64,000 nt of DNA from Bacteroides propionicigenes. Lineage in GTDB: Bacteria; Bacteroidota; Bacteroidia; Bacteroidales; Bacteroidaceae. Position numbers and translations under genes: made by a program. The stretch covers positions 295,575 to 359,574 of the forward strand of contig NZ_JAHBBW010000004.1 of assembly GCF_018390535.1 (NCBI RefSeq), given 5' to 3'. Under the pieces are notes generated by a model. The model worked only from the letters and a program-made list of their open reading frames with translations. It did not search any database and had not been told where the DNA came from. Numbering within the stretch: the stretch's first letter is position 1; each line of letters starts with the position of its first letter. Below, piece by piece: positions 54,096-63,551 of the stretch.

Positions 54096-54129
54096 AAGAT
54101 GAAGAAAGTCCGATAAATATTTCCACAAT

Positions 54130-54210
54130 GTGTAATAGTCAAGACTTGTTGTGACATTTTTTTGTCCGATAGTAGAACAAAAATGTCAGAATAAGCCTTC
54201 ACTATTACAC
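54130..54210. repeat. Nested hairpin between convergent genes
   Basis: Outer arms GTGTAATAGT (54130-54139) and ACTATTACAC (54201-54210) enclose a second pair, GACATTTTT with AAAAATGTC. It lies between the GH88 (rightward) and GH43 (leftward) gene ends and could terminate both. Confidence 0.65.
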
Positions 54211-54345
54211 GTGAAATTAACTATTGTGATATATTACAGCAAGTTCTAAAGTATCTAAATCAAAAGTAGATTCTCCAGATAGGGATAGTTCATTAATTTG
54301 CTCTATCTGCCGACTTTTGTTACCTTCAATTAACCTATCACCTTT

Positions 54346-55314
54346 TTAATAAATTCCTTCCGACGTCATCTGTATCCGTTTCATGGTTCCATCTTCATTA
54401 TAATACAGACGTTCTATACAGACTGAGCGCCGAAAACTTCCGCCGGCAGTATTGATGCTGCCATTGTGATATATGAAATACCAGTTGCCTTTAAACTCGA
54501 TAATGGCTTGATGATTTGTATTGCAGTTACCTGCCAATTCGTTCAGAATGCCTTTATATTCCCAAGGGCCTGTAATGCTGCGGCTCATGGCATAACACAG
54601 CTTTTCGGGAAATTCTGCGGCATAGGAGAGATAATACCAATCACCGCGTTTATGAATCCAGGGAGCTTCCGTAAAGCGAGGAAGGTCGAGAGGAATAATA
54701 GGGCCGTCCAACTCTATCATATTCTTTTTCAGTTTGGCAAAATAGCACTGACTGTTACCCCAACACAAGTAAGCCTGTCCGTCATCATCAATAAAGACGG
54801 TGGGATCTATATCATCCCAGTAGCTTTTGCTGCGGTCGGTCGTCATATCATTAGTGATGAGGGCGGAACCGCGGGCATCGACAAACGGGCCTGTCGGCGA
54901 ATCGGATACGGCTACACCGATAGACTTACCCGGAACGGTTTTATGCTCTACCGTCACATACCAATAAAATTTACCGTCGCGCTCTATTACCTGACTTGCC
55001 CAAGCTTCACCCTTTGCCCAAGAAAAGTCTTTCGCTTTTAAAGGTACGGGGTGTTCCGTCCAGGTCTTGAGGTCGGGAGAAGAAAATATACACCACTCTT
55101 TCAAGTCGTAGTGCTCTGCCGGAGGAGGACATTCATCATGACCGCCATAGATGTACACTTTTCCGTCATGCACCATTGCTGCCGGATCTCCAATAAACTT
55201 ATACTTTACTATCGGGTTTCCCGTAGCAACAAAGGTTGTGTCACTTTGTGCCGACAGCCCTTGCGGGACTGTCAGCATCAAAGAACCAACCCAAAACAAA
55301 AACCAGTTATTCAT
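54346..55314 (-). CDS. Glycoside hydrolase family 43 (arabinofuranosidase/xylosidase type)
   Basis: 322 residues with a signal peptide (about 1-22, VPQGLSAQ). Five-bladed propeller with the three GH43 acids: D43 in FIGDPAAMV (base), D170 in DDIDPTVFID (pKa modulator) and E216 in PRFTEAPWIHK (acid). The subfamily was not resolved, so an alpha-L-arabinofuranosidase or beta-xylosidase activity is equally possible. A 275-bp gap separates it from the GH51 gene, so it may have its own promoter. The neighbouring GH51 and endo-arabinanase-like genes favour an arabinose polymer. Confidence 0.87.
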   Translation of the reverse strand: MNNWFLFWVGSLMLTVPQGLSAQSDTTFVATGNPIVKYKFIGDPAAMVHDGKVYIYGGHDECPPPAEHYDLKEWCIFSSPDLKTWTEHPVPLKAKDFSWAKGEAWASQVIERDGKFYWYVTVEHKTVPGKSIGVAVSDSPTGPFVDARGSALITNDMTTDRSKSYWDDIDPTVFIDDDGQAYLCWGNSQCYFAKLKKNMIELDGPIIPLDLPRFTEAPWIHKRGDWYYLSYAAEFPEKLCYAMSRSITGPWEYKGILNELAGNCNTNHQAIIEFKGNWYFIYHNGSINTAGGSFRRSVCIERLYYNEDGTMKRIQMTSEGIY

Positions 55315-55407
55315 AATTTGATTTATTAAAAATTTAAAGAGTTAAGGGGAGTTAAGAATTTAAAGAGTTAAAGAGTTAAACTCATCAATATAATTAACTT
55401 ATACTAT

Positions 55408-55489
55408 CTGTCATTCAGAGCGTAGCGAAGAATCTACTCTCTGAATGTATGCGTAGGGAAGAGATTCTTCGCTGCGCTCTGAATGACAG
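55408..55489. repeat. Long hairpin repeat (28-bp arms)
   Basis: Arms 55408-55435 and 55462-55489 pair over 28 bp with one mismatch (CTGTCATTCAGAGCG at the outer end), loop 26 bp. It lies between the GH51 and GH43 genes. Short GAGTTAA repeats precede it (55335-55380). It looks like a dispersed palindromic element that could stop or stabilise the GH51 transcript. Confidence 0.8.
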
Positions 55490-55588
55490 AAACTGATAAT
55501 ATAGAATAATTCAGAGAATATACTTAAGGAAGTCAAAGGCCGATGGAACAAGTATTATAAGGAAGAGTATCGACCTTTAACTCCTATT

Positions 55589-57568
55589 TTAATATTTCAA
55601 GATATATACTGCAAATGTAGCGGGTTCCAAATCCACGTTCAATGCCTGTCCGCCAACATTCAGAGACGTTTCCTGCGGTACGATTGCCATCGGATTCTCA
55701 ATCGTATTATCCTTATCCATGTCTGCGGAAGAAAGCTTGATGCAGCGGGCTCCCGACAGAACATCTTTCTTCTTCAGACCGTTAAACTTCAGTGACAAAG
55801 GTTGTACCTTATCCGAAGTATTGGCTACCTTCACAATTATTTCCTTCTTATTCTTGTCGCATACGGCACTTGCAAACAACCCGTTCTGCCCCTCAGCACC
55901 CGTTACAGGCTTCTTATCCATAGTCAGAGAGAGAACATTCGTACCTTTATGTGTTGCAAAAAGCTGCTGCACATAGTAGCTTACAGTACGTACGGAGTTC
56001 AGGTTGTCGAACCATATCATGTCCGGACGCCATTGCCAACCCTCTACATGGGCAAACAACGGTGCATAAGTAGCCATGTGCACAATATCCGCGTTCCGCT
56101 CCAATCCGGTCATAAAGGCTGCTTCGAGTAATGAAGCGTGGAAATGATTCCACTTCTTGCCTTTGCCGTGACACGCATATTCTCCGGCAAAAACTTTCGG
56201 GCCCTTACGGTCGTAGTTATCATAGCGTGCTCCCTGACTGAGGAACCATGATTCGGGGCGATAGAAATGCTCGTCTACCAAATCCGCTTTCAGTCTTTTC
56301 ATCTCCGGCCAAAGATAATCGAACTGTTTTCCTTCGGAATCGGGACCGGAGCTGCCCACAATCTTGATGTCGGGATAGACCTTACGGATAGCCTTGACAA
56401 ACGGTTCCAGATGTTCGGGATATTCTTTTCCCCACTGTTCGTTGCCGATACCGATAAACTTCAGATTGAACGGTGCGGGATGTCCCATTTCGGCACGTAC
56501 TTTTCCCCACGGCGTATCAACAGCTCCATTCGCAAATTCTATCAAATCGAGTGCATCCTGAATATAGCTGTCCAAATCGCAAACAGCCACATGCGCATCC
56601 GCATTCGGGTTCTGGAATTGGCAAGCCAAACCGCAACTCAGTACCGGCAACGGTTCTGCACCAATTTCCTCGGAAAGTTGGAAGAACTCATAAAATCCCA
56701 AACCGTAACTTTGGTAATAGTCGGGGAAGAAACGATGCGGGAAAGTATAGTGCCAACGGTTCTCATTCAGCGGACGGTTCTCTACCGCACCAACCGACTT
56801 TTTCCAGTCGTAGCGTGATGCAATATCAGTACCTTCCACAATACATCCTCCGGGGAAACGGAACACACCCGGCTTTATGTCTGCCAATGCCTGCGCCAAA
56901 TCCTTGCGAAGTCCGTTCTCATGTCCTTTCCAAGTATCTACCGGGAAGAGGGAGATATGTTCCAAATCCACTGTTTGCGGTGAAGCCAGGAAGATACGGA
57001 GAATGGCTTTCGGGTTAGTCACTTCCGACTTTAAGACCACTTGATATTTCTTCCACTCCTTTGAATCCACCGTTACCTCGGCTGTGGCAAAAGCCTGTTG
57101 CTCGCCCATGGATTTTGTATCGGCCAGTTCCACACGAATCTTGCTTGCTGCATCTCCTTCCGGTACACGTGCCCATACGGAAAAACGATACTCCTCCCCT
57201 TTCTTTACGCCGATACCGAAAAAGCCTTCATTGTCCAATCCCGTTTGCTTATGCGGATGTCCGGCATACGCCAGACGCACATAATGCGGGTTCCTTTCAA
57301 AAGGGCCGTCGTCTTTCAGAGACACTTTGCCGAATGTCTTCCACCCCATAAAAGGTTGTGGAAACTCAAACGAGCGGTTTTTCACAAGTTCGGCATACAG
57401 ACCGCCGTCGGCAGCATAATTGATATCTTCGAAAAACAAGCCGTACATGGTAGGCTGAATTTCCGCACCGGGTTTCCCGGCTTGTATCACCAATTCATTT
57501 GTTTGTGCTTGAAGTGCCGAGCCTGCTGCAAGGGCCAACACCGCCAATAATCCTTTGTATTTCTTCAT
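55589..57568 (-). CDS. Glycoside hydrolase family 51 alpha-L-arabinofuranosidase
   Basis: 659 residues with a signal peptide (LLAVLALAAGSALQAQ, end about 22). An N-terminal carbohydrate-binding-like beta domain (about 75-215) is inserted before the (beta/alpha)8 barrel. Catalytic residues: E377 in GIGNEQWG (acid/base) and E463 in FAGEYACHG (nucleophile). A C-terminal beta-sandwich ends the protein (about 570-659). It releases arabinofuranose from arabinan or arabinoxylan side chains in the periplasm. It starts 21 bp after the endo-arabinanase-like gene, so the two are an operon. Confidence 0.92.
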   Translation of the reverse strand: MKKYKGLLAVLALAAGSALQAQTNELVIQAGKPGAEIQPTMYGLFFEDINYAADGGLYAELVKNRSFEFPQPFMGWKTFGKVSLKDDGPFERNPHYVRLAYAGHPHKQTGLDNEGFFGIGVKKGEEYRFSVWARVPEGDAASKIRVELADTKSMGEQQAFATAEVTVDSKEWKKYQVVLKSEVTNPKAILRIFLASPQTVDLEHISLFPVDTWKGHENGLRKDLAQALADIKPGVFRFPGGCIVEGTDIASRYDWKKSVGAVENRPLNENRWHYTFPHRFFPDYYQSYGLGFYEFFQLSEEIGAEPLPVLSCGLACQFQNPNADAHVAVCDLDSYIQDALDLIEFANGAVDTPWGKVRAEMGHPAPFNLKFIGIGNEQWGKEYPEHLEPFVKAIRKVYPDIKIVGSSGPDSEGKQFDYLWPEMKRLKADLVDEHFYRPESWFLSQGARYDNYDRKGPKVFAGEYACHGKGKKWNHFHASLLEAAFMTGLERNADIVHMATYAPLFAHVEGWQWRPDMIWFDNLNSVRTVSYYVQQLFATHKGTNVLSLTMDKKPVTGAEGQNGLFASAVCDKNKKEIIVKVANTSDKVQPLSLKFNGLKKKDVLSGARCIKLSSADMDKDNTIENPMAIVPQETSLNVGGQALNVDLEPATFAVYILKY

Positions 57569-57589
57569 GGTATAAAAATGTTTATATGA

Positions 57590-59077
57590 TTATTTAATTC
57601 TCTTTCCCCATACAGACCTGCCACGACTGTCCAAGCCTGTGAAAAGAACGGTTTCCGTTTCGTTCTCCCAATCATGTCCGGCAAACACAATCAGATTATC
57701 CACGCACTCGCCTTCCAGCGTCAAAGATAATAATTGCTTTGCTTCCAAGAGATTCCAGTTTCCTTTATTTTTACCTAAACATCCATTTTTCTCAAAAGAC
57801 AGTATGCTCGAAAGGTTCCACTCTTCGTCTTTAAGCTGACCTTCGCCCCACAAAATCTGCCCTGCCTCCAAGCAACGCTCATAAGCAGGCTCCTGCACAC
57901 GTACAATCTCCCATTCGCCTGCCATATCAGCTGCCGAAAATTTACGGGGAGCGCTACCGGCATAACGTTCGGGCGATACCACCGGCCAACCGTCAGGTGT
58001 AAAGAATACTTGACGCAAATGGAGATCCATCATCTGATTATGCGGAGACAAACGCCCCTGATGCGCCATAAAATATTGTCCCTCATCCGATGTAAATACG
58101 CCACAGTGTGCCGTACCTGCCCATCCCGGATGATTATTGAAACGGTACGGAGCGGTCAGTATCGGAAAATTGTTGGTAGTATCTTTCAGTTCCACACCGA
58201 AGAAATCGGTGAACGGACCTTCTGCCTTATCCGAACGTCCTACCCGCACGTTATAAGTGGTCATCAGCGGATCGTACGAAACAAACAGGTAATATTGCAT
58301 CAGTTCGGAATTATAAATAATTTCGGGAGCCTCCAGGTTATCTTTCCAATAAGTGGCGCGACGGGCGGTAAGATGTCCTTGATCTCCCTCTTTGACAGGA
58401 AGTCCCGTTTCGGGATTCAACTCCACACAGTACAATCCGCCGAAGAACGAGCCGTAATGCATCCACCACTTCCCGGTAGCGGAATCAACAATGATACTCG
58501 GATCAATGGCGTTCATGACCGAAGTTTCATCGGTCTTGACCACACAACCGCGTTGCGTCCACGGACCTTCGGGTGATGCGGATTCCGCCATACCTATATA
58601 GGACGTGTTGCGACCGAAAGCCGACACACAATAATAGAGCCTGTATATATCGCCAAAAGGAATGATATAGGGGGCCCAGATATTGGTAGCCCCTTTGCCG
58701 CCTGTATGAGCGTGTACCCATTGTACGGCTTCCTGCGGTATTTCGGGAAAAGCCCAACCGATGAATTCCCATTGAACAAGGTCTCTGGAACGGCGCATTT
58801 GTATGTAGCCTAACGGAACATCTTTCTCCTCGGCTTCCTTACGGTTCTCACCCAAAATGGCATCGGTGGAATACATATAATAATAGTCGCCCAGTTTGCG
58901 GCACGACGGATCGTGTACATTGTAAGTTCCCCACGAGCGGTAATTGTCCATAGAGGACAAAGCGGAATAGTCATCCTGCCAAGGATTGGATGAAGCCACA
59001 GGAACAAAAACCGGAGAATTGCAACCGGCAAATGAAACTCCCATAGACAGGACAACCATACATAACAAATTTCTCAT
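57590..59077 (-). CDS. GH43 endo-alpha-1,5-L-arabinanase-like lipoprotein
   Basis: 495 residues from the ATG at 59077, chosen because it gives a proper lipoprotein signal (MRNLLCMVVLSMGVSFAGC, Cys19). GH43 acids: D56 in YNVHDPSCR, D192 in NAIDPSIIVD and E249 in NLEAPEII. The layout with WMHYGSFFGGLY and a C-terminal lipocalin-like region (GEWEIVRVQEPAYERC, about 395-490) matches endo-arabinanases. As a lipoprotein it probably cuts arabinan at or near the cell surface. The HTCS gene is transcribed divergently from the same 178-bp region. Confidence 0.85.
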   Translation of the reverse strand: MRNLLCMVVLSMGVSFAGCNSPVFVPVASSNPWQDDYSALSSMDNYRSWGTYNVHDPSCRKLGDYYYMYSTDAILGENRKEAEEKDVPLGYIQMRRSRDLVQWEFIGWAFPEIPQEAVQWVHAHTGGKGATNIWAPYIIPFGDIYRLYYCVSAFGRNTSYIGMAESASPEGPWTQRGCVVKTDETSVMNAIDPSIIVDSATGKWWMHYGSFFGGLYCVELNPETGLPVKEGDQGHLTARRATYWKDNLEAPEIIYNSELMQYYLFVSYDPLMTTYNVRVGRSDKAEGPFTDFFGVELKDTTNNFPILTAPYRFNNHPGWAGTAHCGVFTSDEGQYFMAHQGRLSPHNQMMDLHLRQVFFTPDGWPVVSPERYAGSAPRKFSAADMAGEWEIVRVQEPAYERCLEAGQILWGEGQLKDEEWNLSSILSFEKNGCLGKNKGNWNLLEAKQLLSLTLEGECVDNLIVFAGHDWENETETVLFTGLDSRGRSVWGKRIK

Positions 59078-59104
59078 AATATCAGTAAATAAAAAATTAC
59101 ATTG

Positions 59105-59112
59105 CAAATGTA
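59105..59112 (-). promoter_or_regulatory. Predicted -7 box for the GH43-GH51 operon
   Basis: On the minus strand it reads TACATTTG (TAnnTTTG), 27 bp before the GH43 start at 59077. No good -33 box was seen, as expected for a promoter that needs an activator such as the divergent HTCS. Confidence 0.5.
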
Positions 59113-59220
59113 CGCCATGCCCAAAGCACAAGAGGTGGATATATGAACTTTTGAGGTGGACAATCCGACAACTTTACAAAAAAGACCGCAGACTTATTAG
59201 GGTTGTCACAAGTAATCTAT

Positions 59221-59228
59221 TAACTTTG
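59221..59228 (+). promoter_or_regulatory. Predicted -7 box for the HTCS gene
   Basis: TAACTTTG matches TAnnTTTG, 27 bp before the HTCS start at 59256. A weak TTG-containing element lies at 59203. Confidence 0.45.
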
Positions 59229-59255
59229 CTTTCGCTAATACCAATTGATAAAACA

Positions 59256-62200
59256 ATGCATAAGTTTTTCCACCTTATTATATTATATATCGCTTTGGCA
59301 AATCCCGCTTTCCTGCGGGCGCAGGAGTCTTTTACCGACCGGTACAACACTATCTATATAACCATGGACGAGGGGCTTCCCAGTAATTTCGTCGACGATA
59401 TATACAAAGACAGGCAAGGCTTCCTTTGGATTTCCATGTCGGGCGGCGGACTATCCAGATACGACGGTTACGAATTCATCAACTTCACTCCGTCCACCCC
59501 GCATTGCCGACTCAAAAGCAACTTTATCCGCAAAGTCCACGAAGACAACTTCCGGCGGCTTTGGGTTGTTTCGGAAGGAGGTACGGATATTATCGACCTC
59601 ACAACCATGCAATCCGTACTGCCCCATGACTCCCGCAAGCTGTTGGAAACGCTCGTCAAGCAACCCGCCTCCATGATTACACAAGATATCAACGGATGTA
59701 TCTGGCTATATTGCGGCAACAGCCTGCACCGCATCGCTTTCCGCACCAACGGAGATATAGAAAGCATCCATTCGCTGGAAGTCTCCAACCCTTACCGATA
59801 CGACATCACTTTTAAGGATGTTGAAAGCGAGGGAAAAGTATGGATAGGCATCAACGGCCGATTATACAAAGTGGGCATGACCGCACAAGGCACGCTGAAA
59901 GAAACGCTGATTGCCGATTGCCTGAGTTTTGCGCCGGACCTCTATTTTACGGACTTCATAGCCAAAGAGAGTGAAGTTTGGATTACCACCGACAAAGGGC
60001 TGTACCGATATAATAAAAATGAGAACATAGTGAAACAATATGTGCATATTGCCGGCAATCCGCATTCCCTCTCACAGAATTTCCTGACCTGCCTTGCCGT
60101 AACCAACGACAAACAACTGCTGGTTGCCAGCCTGAAAGGTATCAATATATACAATCCTATAAATGATAACTTTGAGCGCATAAGCGACCGGGCATCCAAT
60201 ACCGGCAGCAAAATGCTGAACAGCAATTTCATCAACTGCATCACCGTAGAAGGGAAACATATCTGGGTGGGAACCGAAAGCGGCGGCATCAACAAAATGA
60301 CAGCCAAACGCCTGTCCATACAGAATTACCGATACGATAACAAAAACCTCCAAACAATTTCCCACAATCCGGTGAACGCCATTTACGAGGATTATAGCGG
60401 CAACTTATGGGTAGGTACGGTAGAAGGAGGATTGAACAAAAAGGCGGCGGGCAGCGACAACTTTATCCACTATACGCACGAAAGCGGCGCACTTACCCAC
60501 AACTCGGTAAGCGCCATCACCGCCGACGGACAGGGCAGATTATGGATTGGTACGTGGGGCGGCGGCATCAACCTTATCAATCCGCAAAACCCCCAGCGCA
60601 GGATAGAAGCAATCACCGCCGCGAATGAAAACAACTACCCCATCGACTTTATCGGAGTGCTGACCTACGACTCCATCAATAACGGTATGTGGATTGGAGC
60701 CAACCAAGGATTATTCTTCTACGACCTCCGGCATAAGCGGCTCCGCTCTCCGCTCGCCAATGGCGCAGCCGAAAACATACGCGGCTGCATCGGTTCTATC
60801 ATAGACAAAGACGGACAGCTGTGGATAGGCTGTCTGGAGGGCGTCTATATCATCGATCTCCACTCCTGCCCCGCTTCGTCGCCGGACGGAGTTTTTCTGT
60901 ACCGCCACCTGAAATACAAACTGGACAATCCGTCTTCCGGGCTGATAGAAAAGATATGCTGCTTCTACGAAGCTCAGGACGGCACATTATGGCTGGGAAG
61001 CAATGGCTACGGCATATACAAACGCAGGCAAAACGAACGCGGTGAGGAACAGTTCATCTGCTACAATTCCCTGCACGGCCTGCCCAACAACAGCATCCGC
61101 AGCATTCTGGAAGACGACAAAGGATGCATCTGGATAGCTACCAATAACGGACTGTCACGTTTTCAGCCTGCAGAAAACCGTTTCGTCAGCTACAACCGGC
61201 AGGACGGTCTTGCCGACACCCAGTTTTACTGGAACGCCGCTTACCGTTCCCGGCACAGTAAGCTCTACCTCGGCACAGTATCCGGGCTGGTTGCCATAGA
61301 CTGCAACCTGCCTACCGTACCCACCCAGTCTTCAAAAGTACGGTTCACCCGCTTGAAGGTAGGCAACGAGGAAATCTTCCCCGGCACCGACCGACTGCCG
61401 CTGGATATTGCCGTAAGCAAGGAAATCTGCATTCATGAACGTGAAAAATCTTTCTCACTGGAGTTTTCCGCACTCAACTACGAGTCCGACAATACCGCGA
61501 CCTACAGCTACCGCTTGCTTGGTTTTGACAACCGGTGGATACACGTACCCGGCAACCGGCGTTTTGCAACCTACACCAACTTGTCTCCGGGAGACTATAC
61601 GCTGCAAGTGAAATATACGCCCTACGACCAAGCCGAAGAAGAGAACATAACGGAACTTCAAATCACCATCCGACCCTATTTTTACAAGACGGCATGGTTT
61701 ATATTGATTATAATCGTACTGGTCGCACTCGCCGTCTGGCAATTCTACCAATGGCGCATACGAAGCCTGAAAGAGCAAAAGGAAAGGTTGCACCTGAAAG
61801 TGGAGCAACGTACCCATGAACTGAAAAAACAAAAACAACTGCTGGAGGAACAGACCGAAGAGCTGTCCCGCCAAAACCAGATGCTGAAACAACAAAACGA
61901 GAAGATTACCCGGCAGAAGGCGCAACTCACCAAGATGACACGCAAAATACAGGAACTCACTCTGGATAAAATTGCGTTCTTCACCAATATCACACACGAA
62001 TTCCGCACTCCGATTACTCTGATTATAGGCCCGATAGAGCGTGCACTAAAGCTGAGTTACAATCCGCAGGTAATTGAACAGCTGCATTTTGTAGAACGCA
62101 ACTCCAAATATCTGCTATCGCTCGTCAACCAGCTTATGGACTTCCGCAAAGTGGAATCGGGCAAGTTGGAAATAGTGAAAACGAAAAATAATTTCCTGAA

Positions 62201-63521
62201 ATTCGCCAATGAGCTGATAGTTCCTTTTGAGGTTTTCGCCAAAGAAAGGGGTATCACGCTGAAGCGTTACTACCGGATGCCTTTGCCTGAAATATCCTAT
62301 GACGAGGAAGCGATGCACAAGGTCTTGACTAATCTGCTGAGCAATGCCATCAAGTTCACCCCCAACGGAGGAAGTGTATCTCTGTTCATAGCCTTGCTGC
62401 CATCTGCCGAAGAGGGCAAGTCAACGCTTTACATCTGCGTCAGCGACACCGGAAGCGGCATTCCCGATGAGGATACAAACAAGATATTCAACCGCTTCTA
62501 CCAGTCGCAAGGACAAACCAAATATCCCATGTACGGACAGGCGGGAAGCGGCATCGGGCTCTACCTGTGCAAACGCATCGTACAAATGCACGGCGGTGAA
62601 ATCCATGCACAAAACAACCGCACAACCGGTTGCTCATTACGCATTCTCCTGCCGGTAACTCCGGAAAACAGCACAACGGAGACAATAGCCGAAAGCACCC
62701 CGCAGCTTACGGTGACCGATACGGTACAGACATCCGAGAGTACCGGAAAGGGCCTTTCCATTCTGGTTGTAGAAGACAATGCGGATATGCGCGGGTATAT
62801 CCGTTCCATCCTGCGGGACAAATACAATGTACTCGAAGCCGCCCACGGAGGAGAAGCCCTGTCCATACTAAACTCGCATGCGGTAGACTTTATCATCAGT
62901 GACCTGATGATGCCCGTTATGGACGGCATCGAACTGTCCCGCCGGGTAAAGGAGAACTTCACCATCTCCCATATTCCTTTCCTTATGCTGACCGCCAAAA
63001 CATCACAAGAGTCACGTTTGGAAAGTTACCGCATAGGGGTAGACGAATATCTGCTGAAACCGTTTGATGAAACACTGCTGCTTGCCCGAATAGAGAATAT
63101 CCTTGAGAACCGCAAGCGCTATCAAAAGAAGTTTGCCATTGACATGGACGTAGATGCCTTGAATATGGAAGAAGAGTCGGGCGACAAGAAGTTCCTCAAC
63201 CGCATCATGGATGTCATTAAGGAGAACTACAAAAATTCCTATTTCGAGGTCAGCGATTTCTGCGAAGCGGCAGGTGTAAGCAAGAGTCTGCTGAACAAGA
63301 AACTGCAAAGCCTTGTCGGACAATCTGCCGGACAGTTCATACGAAACTATCGCCTGAACATTGCCCGCGAAATGCTGCTGAAAAACCGGGAGAACAAAAG
63401 CATGAATATTGCGGAAATTGCATATGAAGTAGGATTCAACGACCCCAAATACTTCACCAGATGTTTCACCAAATATTTTAATGCAACGCCAAGTTCCTTG
63501 CTCAACGAGGAAGAATTCTGA
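59256..63521 (+). CDS. Hybrid two-component system regulator (HTCS)
   Basis: 1421 residues from the ATG at 59256, which gives a signal peptide (HLIILYIALANPAFLRAQ); the longer upstream frame crosses the divergent promoter. A periplasmic sensor follows with many two-component propeller repeats (LWIGTWGGGINLI, LWIGCLEGVYII and others, about 30-690) and a Y_Y_Y domain (about 700-800). A transmembrane helix is at about 812-833, with a coiled coil after it. Then a histidine kinase with H914 in THEFRTP and ATP site DTGSGIPDED, a receiver with D1216 in ISDLMMP, and an AraC-type HTH (about 1310-1421). It should sense arabino-oligosaccharides and activate the adjacent GH43/GH51 genes. Confidence 0.93.
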   Translation: MHKFFHLIILYIALANPAFLRAQESFTDRYNTIYITMDEGLPSNFVDDIYKDRQGFLWISMSGGGLSRYDGYEFINFTPSTPHCRLKSNFIRKVHEDNFRRLWVVSEGGTDIIDLTTMQSVLPHDSRKLLETLVKQPASMITQDINGCIWLYCGNSLHRIAFRTNGDIESIHSLEVSNPYRYDITFKDVESEGKVWIGINGRLYKVGMTAQGTLKETLIADCLSFAPDLYFTDFIAKESEVWITTDKGLYRYNKNENIVKQYVHIAGNPHSLSQNFLTCLAVTNDKQLLVASLKGINIYNPINDNFERISDRASNTGSKMLNSNFINCITVEGKHIWVGTESGGINKMTAKRLSIQNYRYDNKNLQTISHNPVNAIYEDYSGNLWVGTVEGGLNKKAAGSDNFIHYTHESGALTHNSVSAITADGQGRLWIGTWGGGINLINPQNPQRRIEAITAANENNYPIDFIGVLTYDSINNGMWIGANQGLFFYDLRHKRLRSPLANGAAENIRGCIGSIIDKDGQLWIGCLEGVYIIDLHSCPASSPDGVFLYRHLKYKLDNPSSGLIEKICCFYEAQDGTLWLGSNGYGIYKRRQNERGEEQFICYNSLHGLPNNSIRSILEDDKGCIWIATNNGLSRFQPAENRFVSYNRQDGLADTQFYWNAAYRSRHSKLYLGTVSGLVAIDCNLPTVPTQSSKVRFTRLKVGNEEIFPGTDRLPLDIAVSKEICIHEREKSFSLEFSALNYESDNTATYSYRLLGFDNRWIHVPGNRRFATYTNLSPGDYTLQVKYTPYDQAEEENITELQITIRPYFYKTAWFILIIIVLVALAVWQFYQWRIRSLKEQKERLHLKVEQRTHELKKQKQLLEEQTEELSRQNQMLKQQNEKITRQKAQLTKMTRKIQELTLDKIAFFTNITHEFRTPITLIIGPIERALKLSYNPQVIEQLHFVERNSKYLLSLVNQLMDFRKVESGKLEIVKTKNNFLKFANELIVPFEVFAKERGITLKRYYRMPLPEISYDEEAMHKVLTNLLSNAIKFTPNGGSVSLFIALLPSAEEGKSTLYICVSDTGSGIPDEDTNKIFNRFYQSQGQTKYPMYGQAGSGIGLYLCKRIVQMHGGEIHAQNNRTTGCSLRILLPVTPENSTTETIAESTPQLTVTDTVQTSESTGKGLSILVVEDNADMRGYIRSILRDKYNVLEAAHGGEALSILNSHAVDFIISDLMMPVMDGIELSRRVKENFTISHIPFLMLTAKTSQESRLESYRIGVDEYLLKPFDETLLLARIENILENRKRYQKKFAIDMDVDALNMEEESGDKKFLNRIMDVIKENYKNSYFEVSDFCEAAGVSKSLLNKKLQSLVGQSAGQFIRNYRLNIAREMLLKNRENKSMNIAEIAYEVGFNDPKYFTRCFTKYFNATPSSLLNEEEF

Positions 63522-63551
63522 TTTTCAACAAACGCCGTCAGACTGTATAAG

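Noticed and set aside
58986..59255. 90-residue upstream extension of the HTCS frame
   Set aside because: It crosses the divergent GH43 signal sequence and both predicted promoters; the ATG at 59256 gives a proper signal peptide.
61455..61997. 180-residue Leu/Phe-rich ORF antisense to the HTCS coiled coil
   Set aside because: Its hydrophobic look comes from reverse reading of a Gln/Lys-rich coiled coil.
62561..62998. 145-residue ORF antisense to the HTCS kinase/receiver region
   Set aside because: Shadow frame; Ser/Arg-rich and not protein-like.
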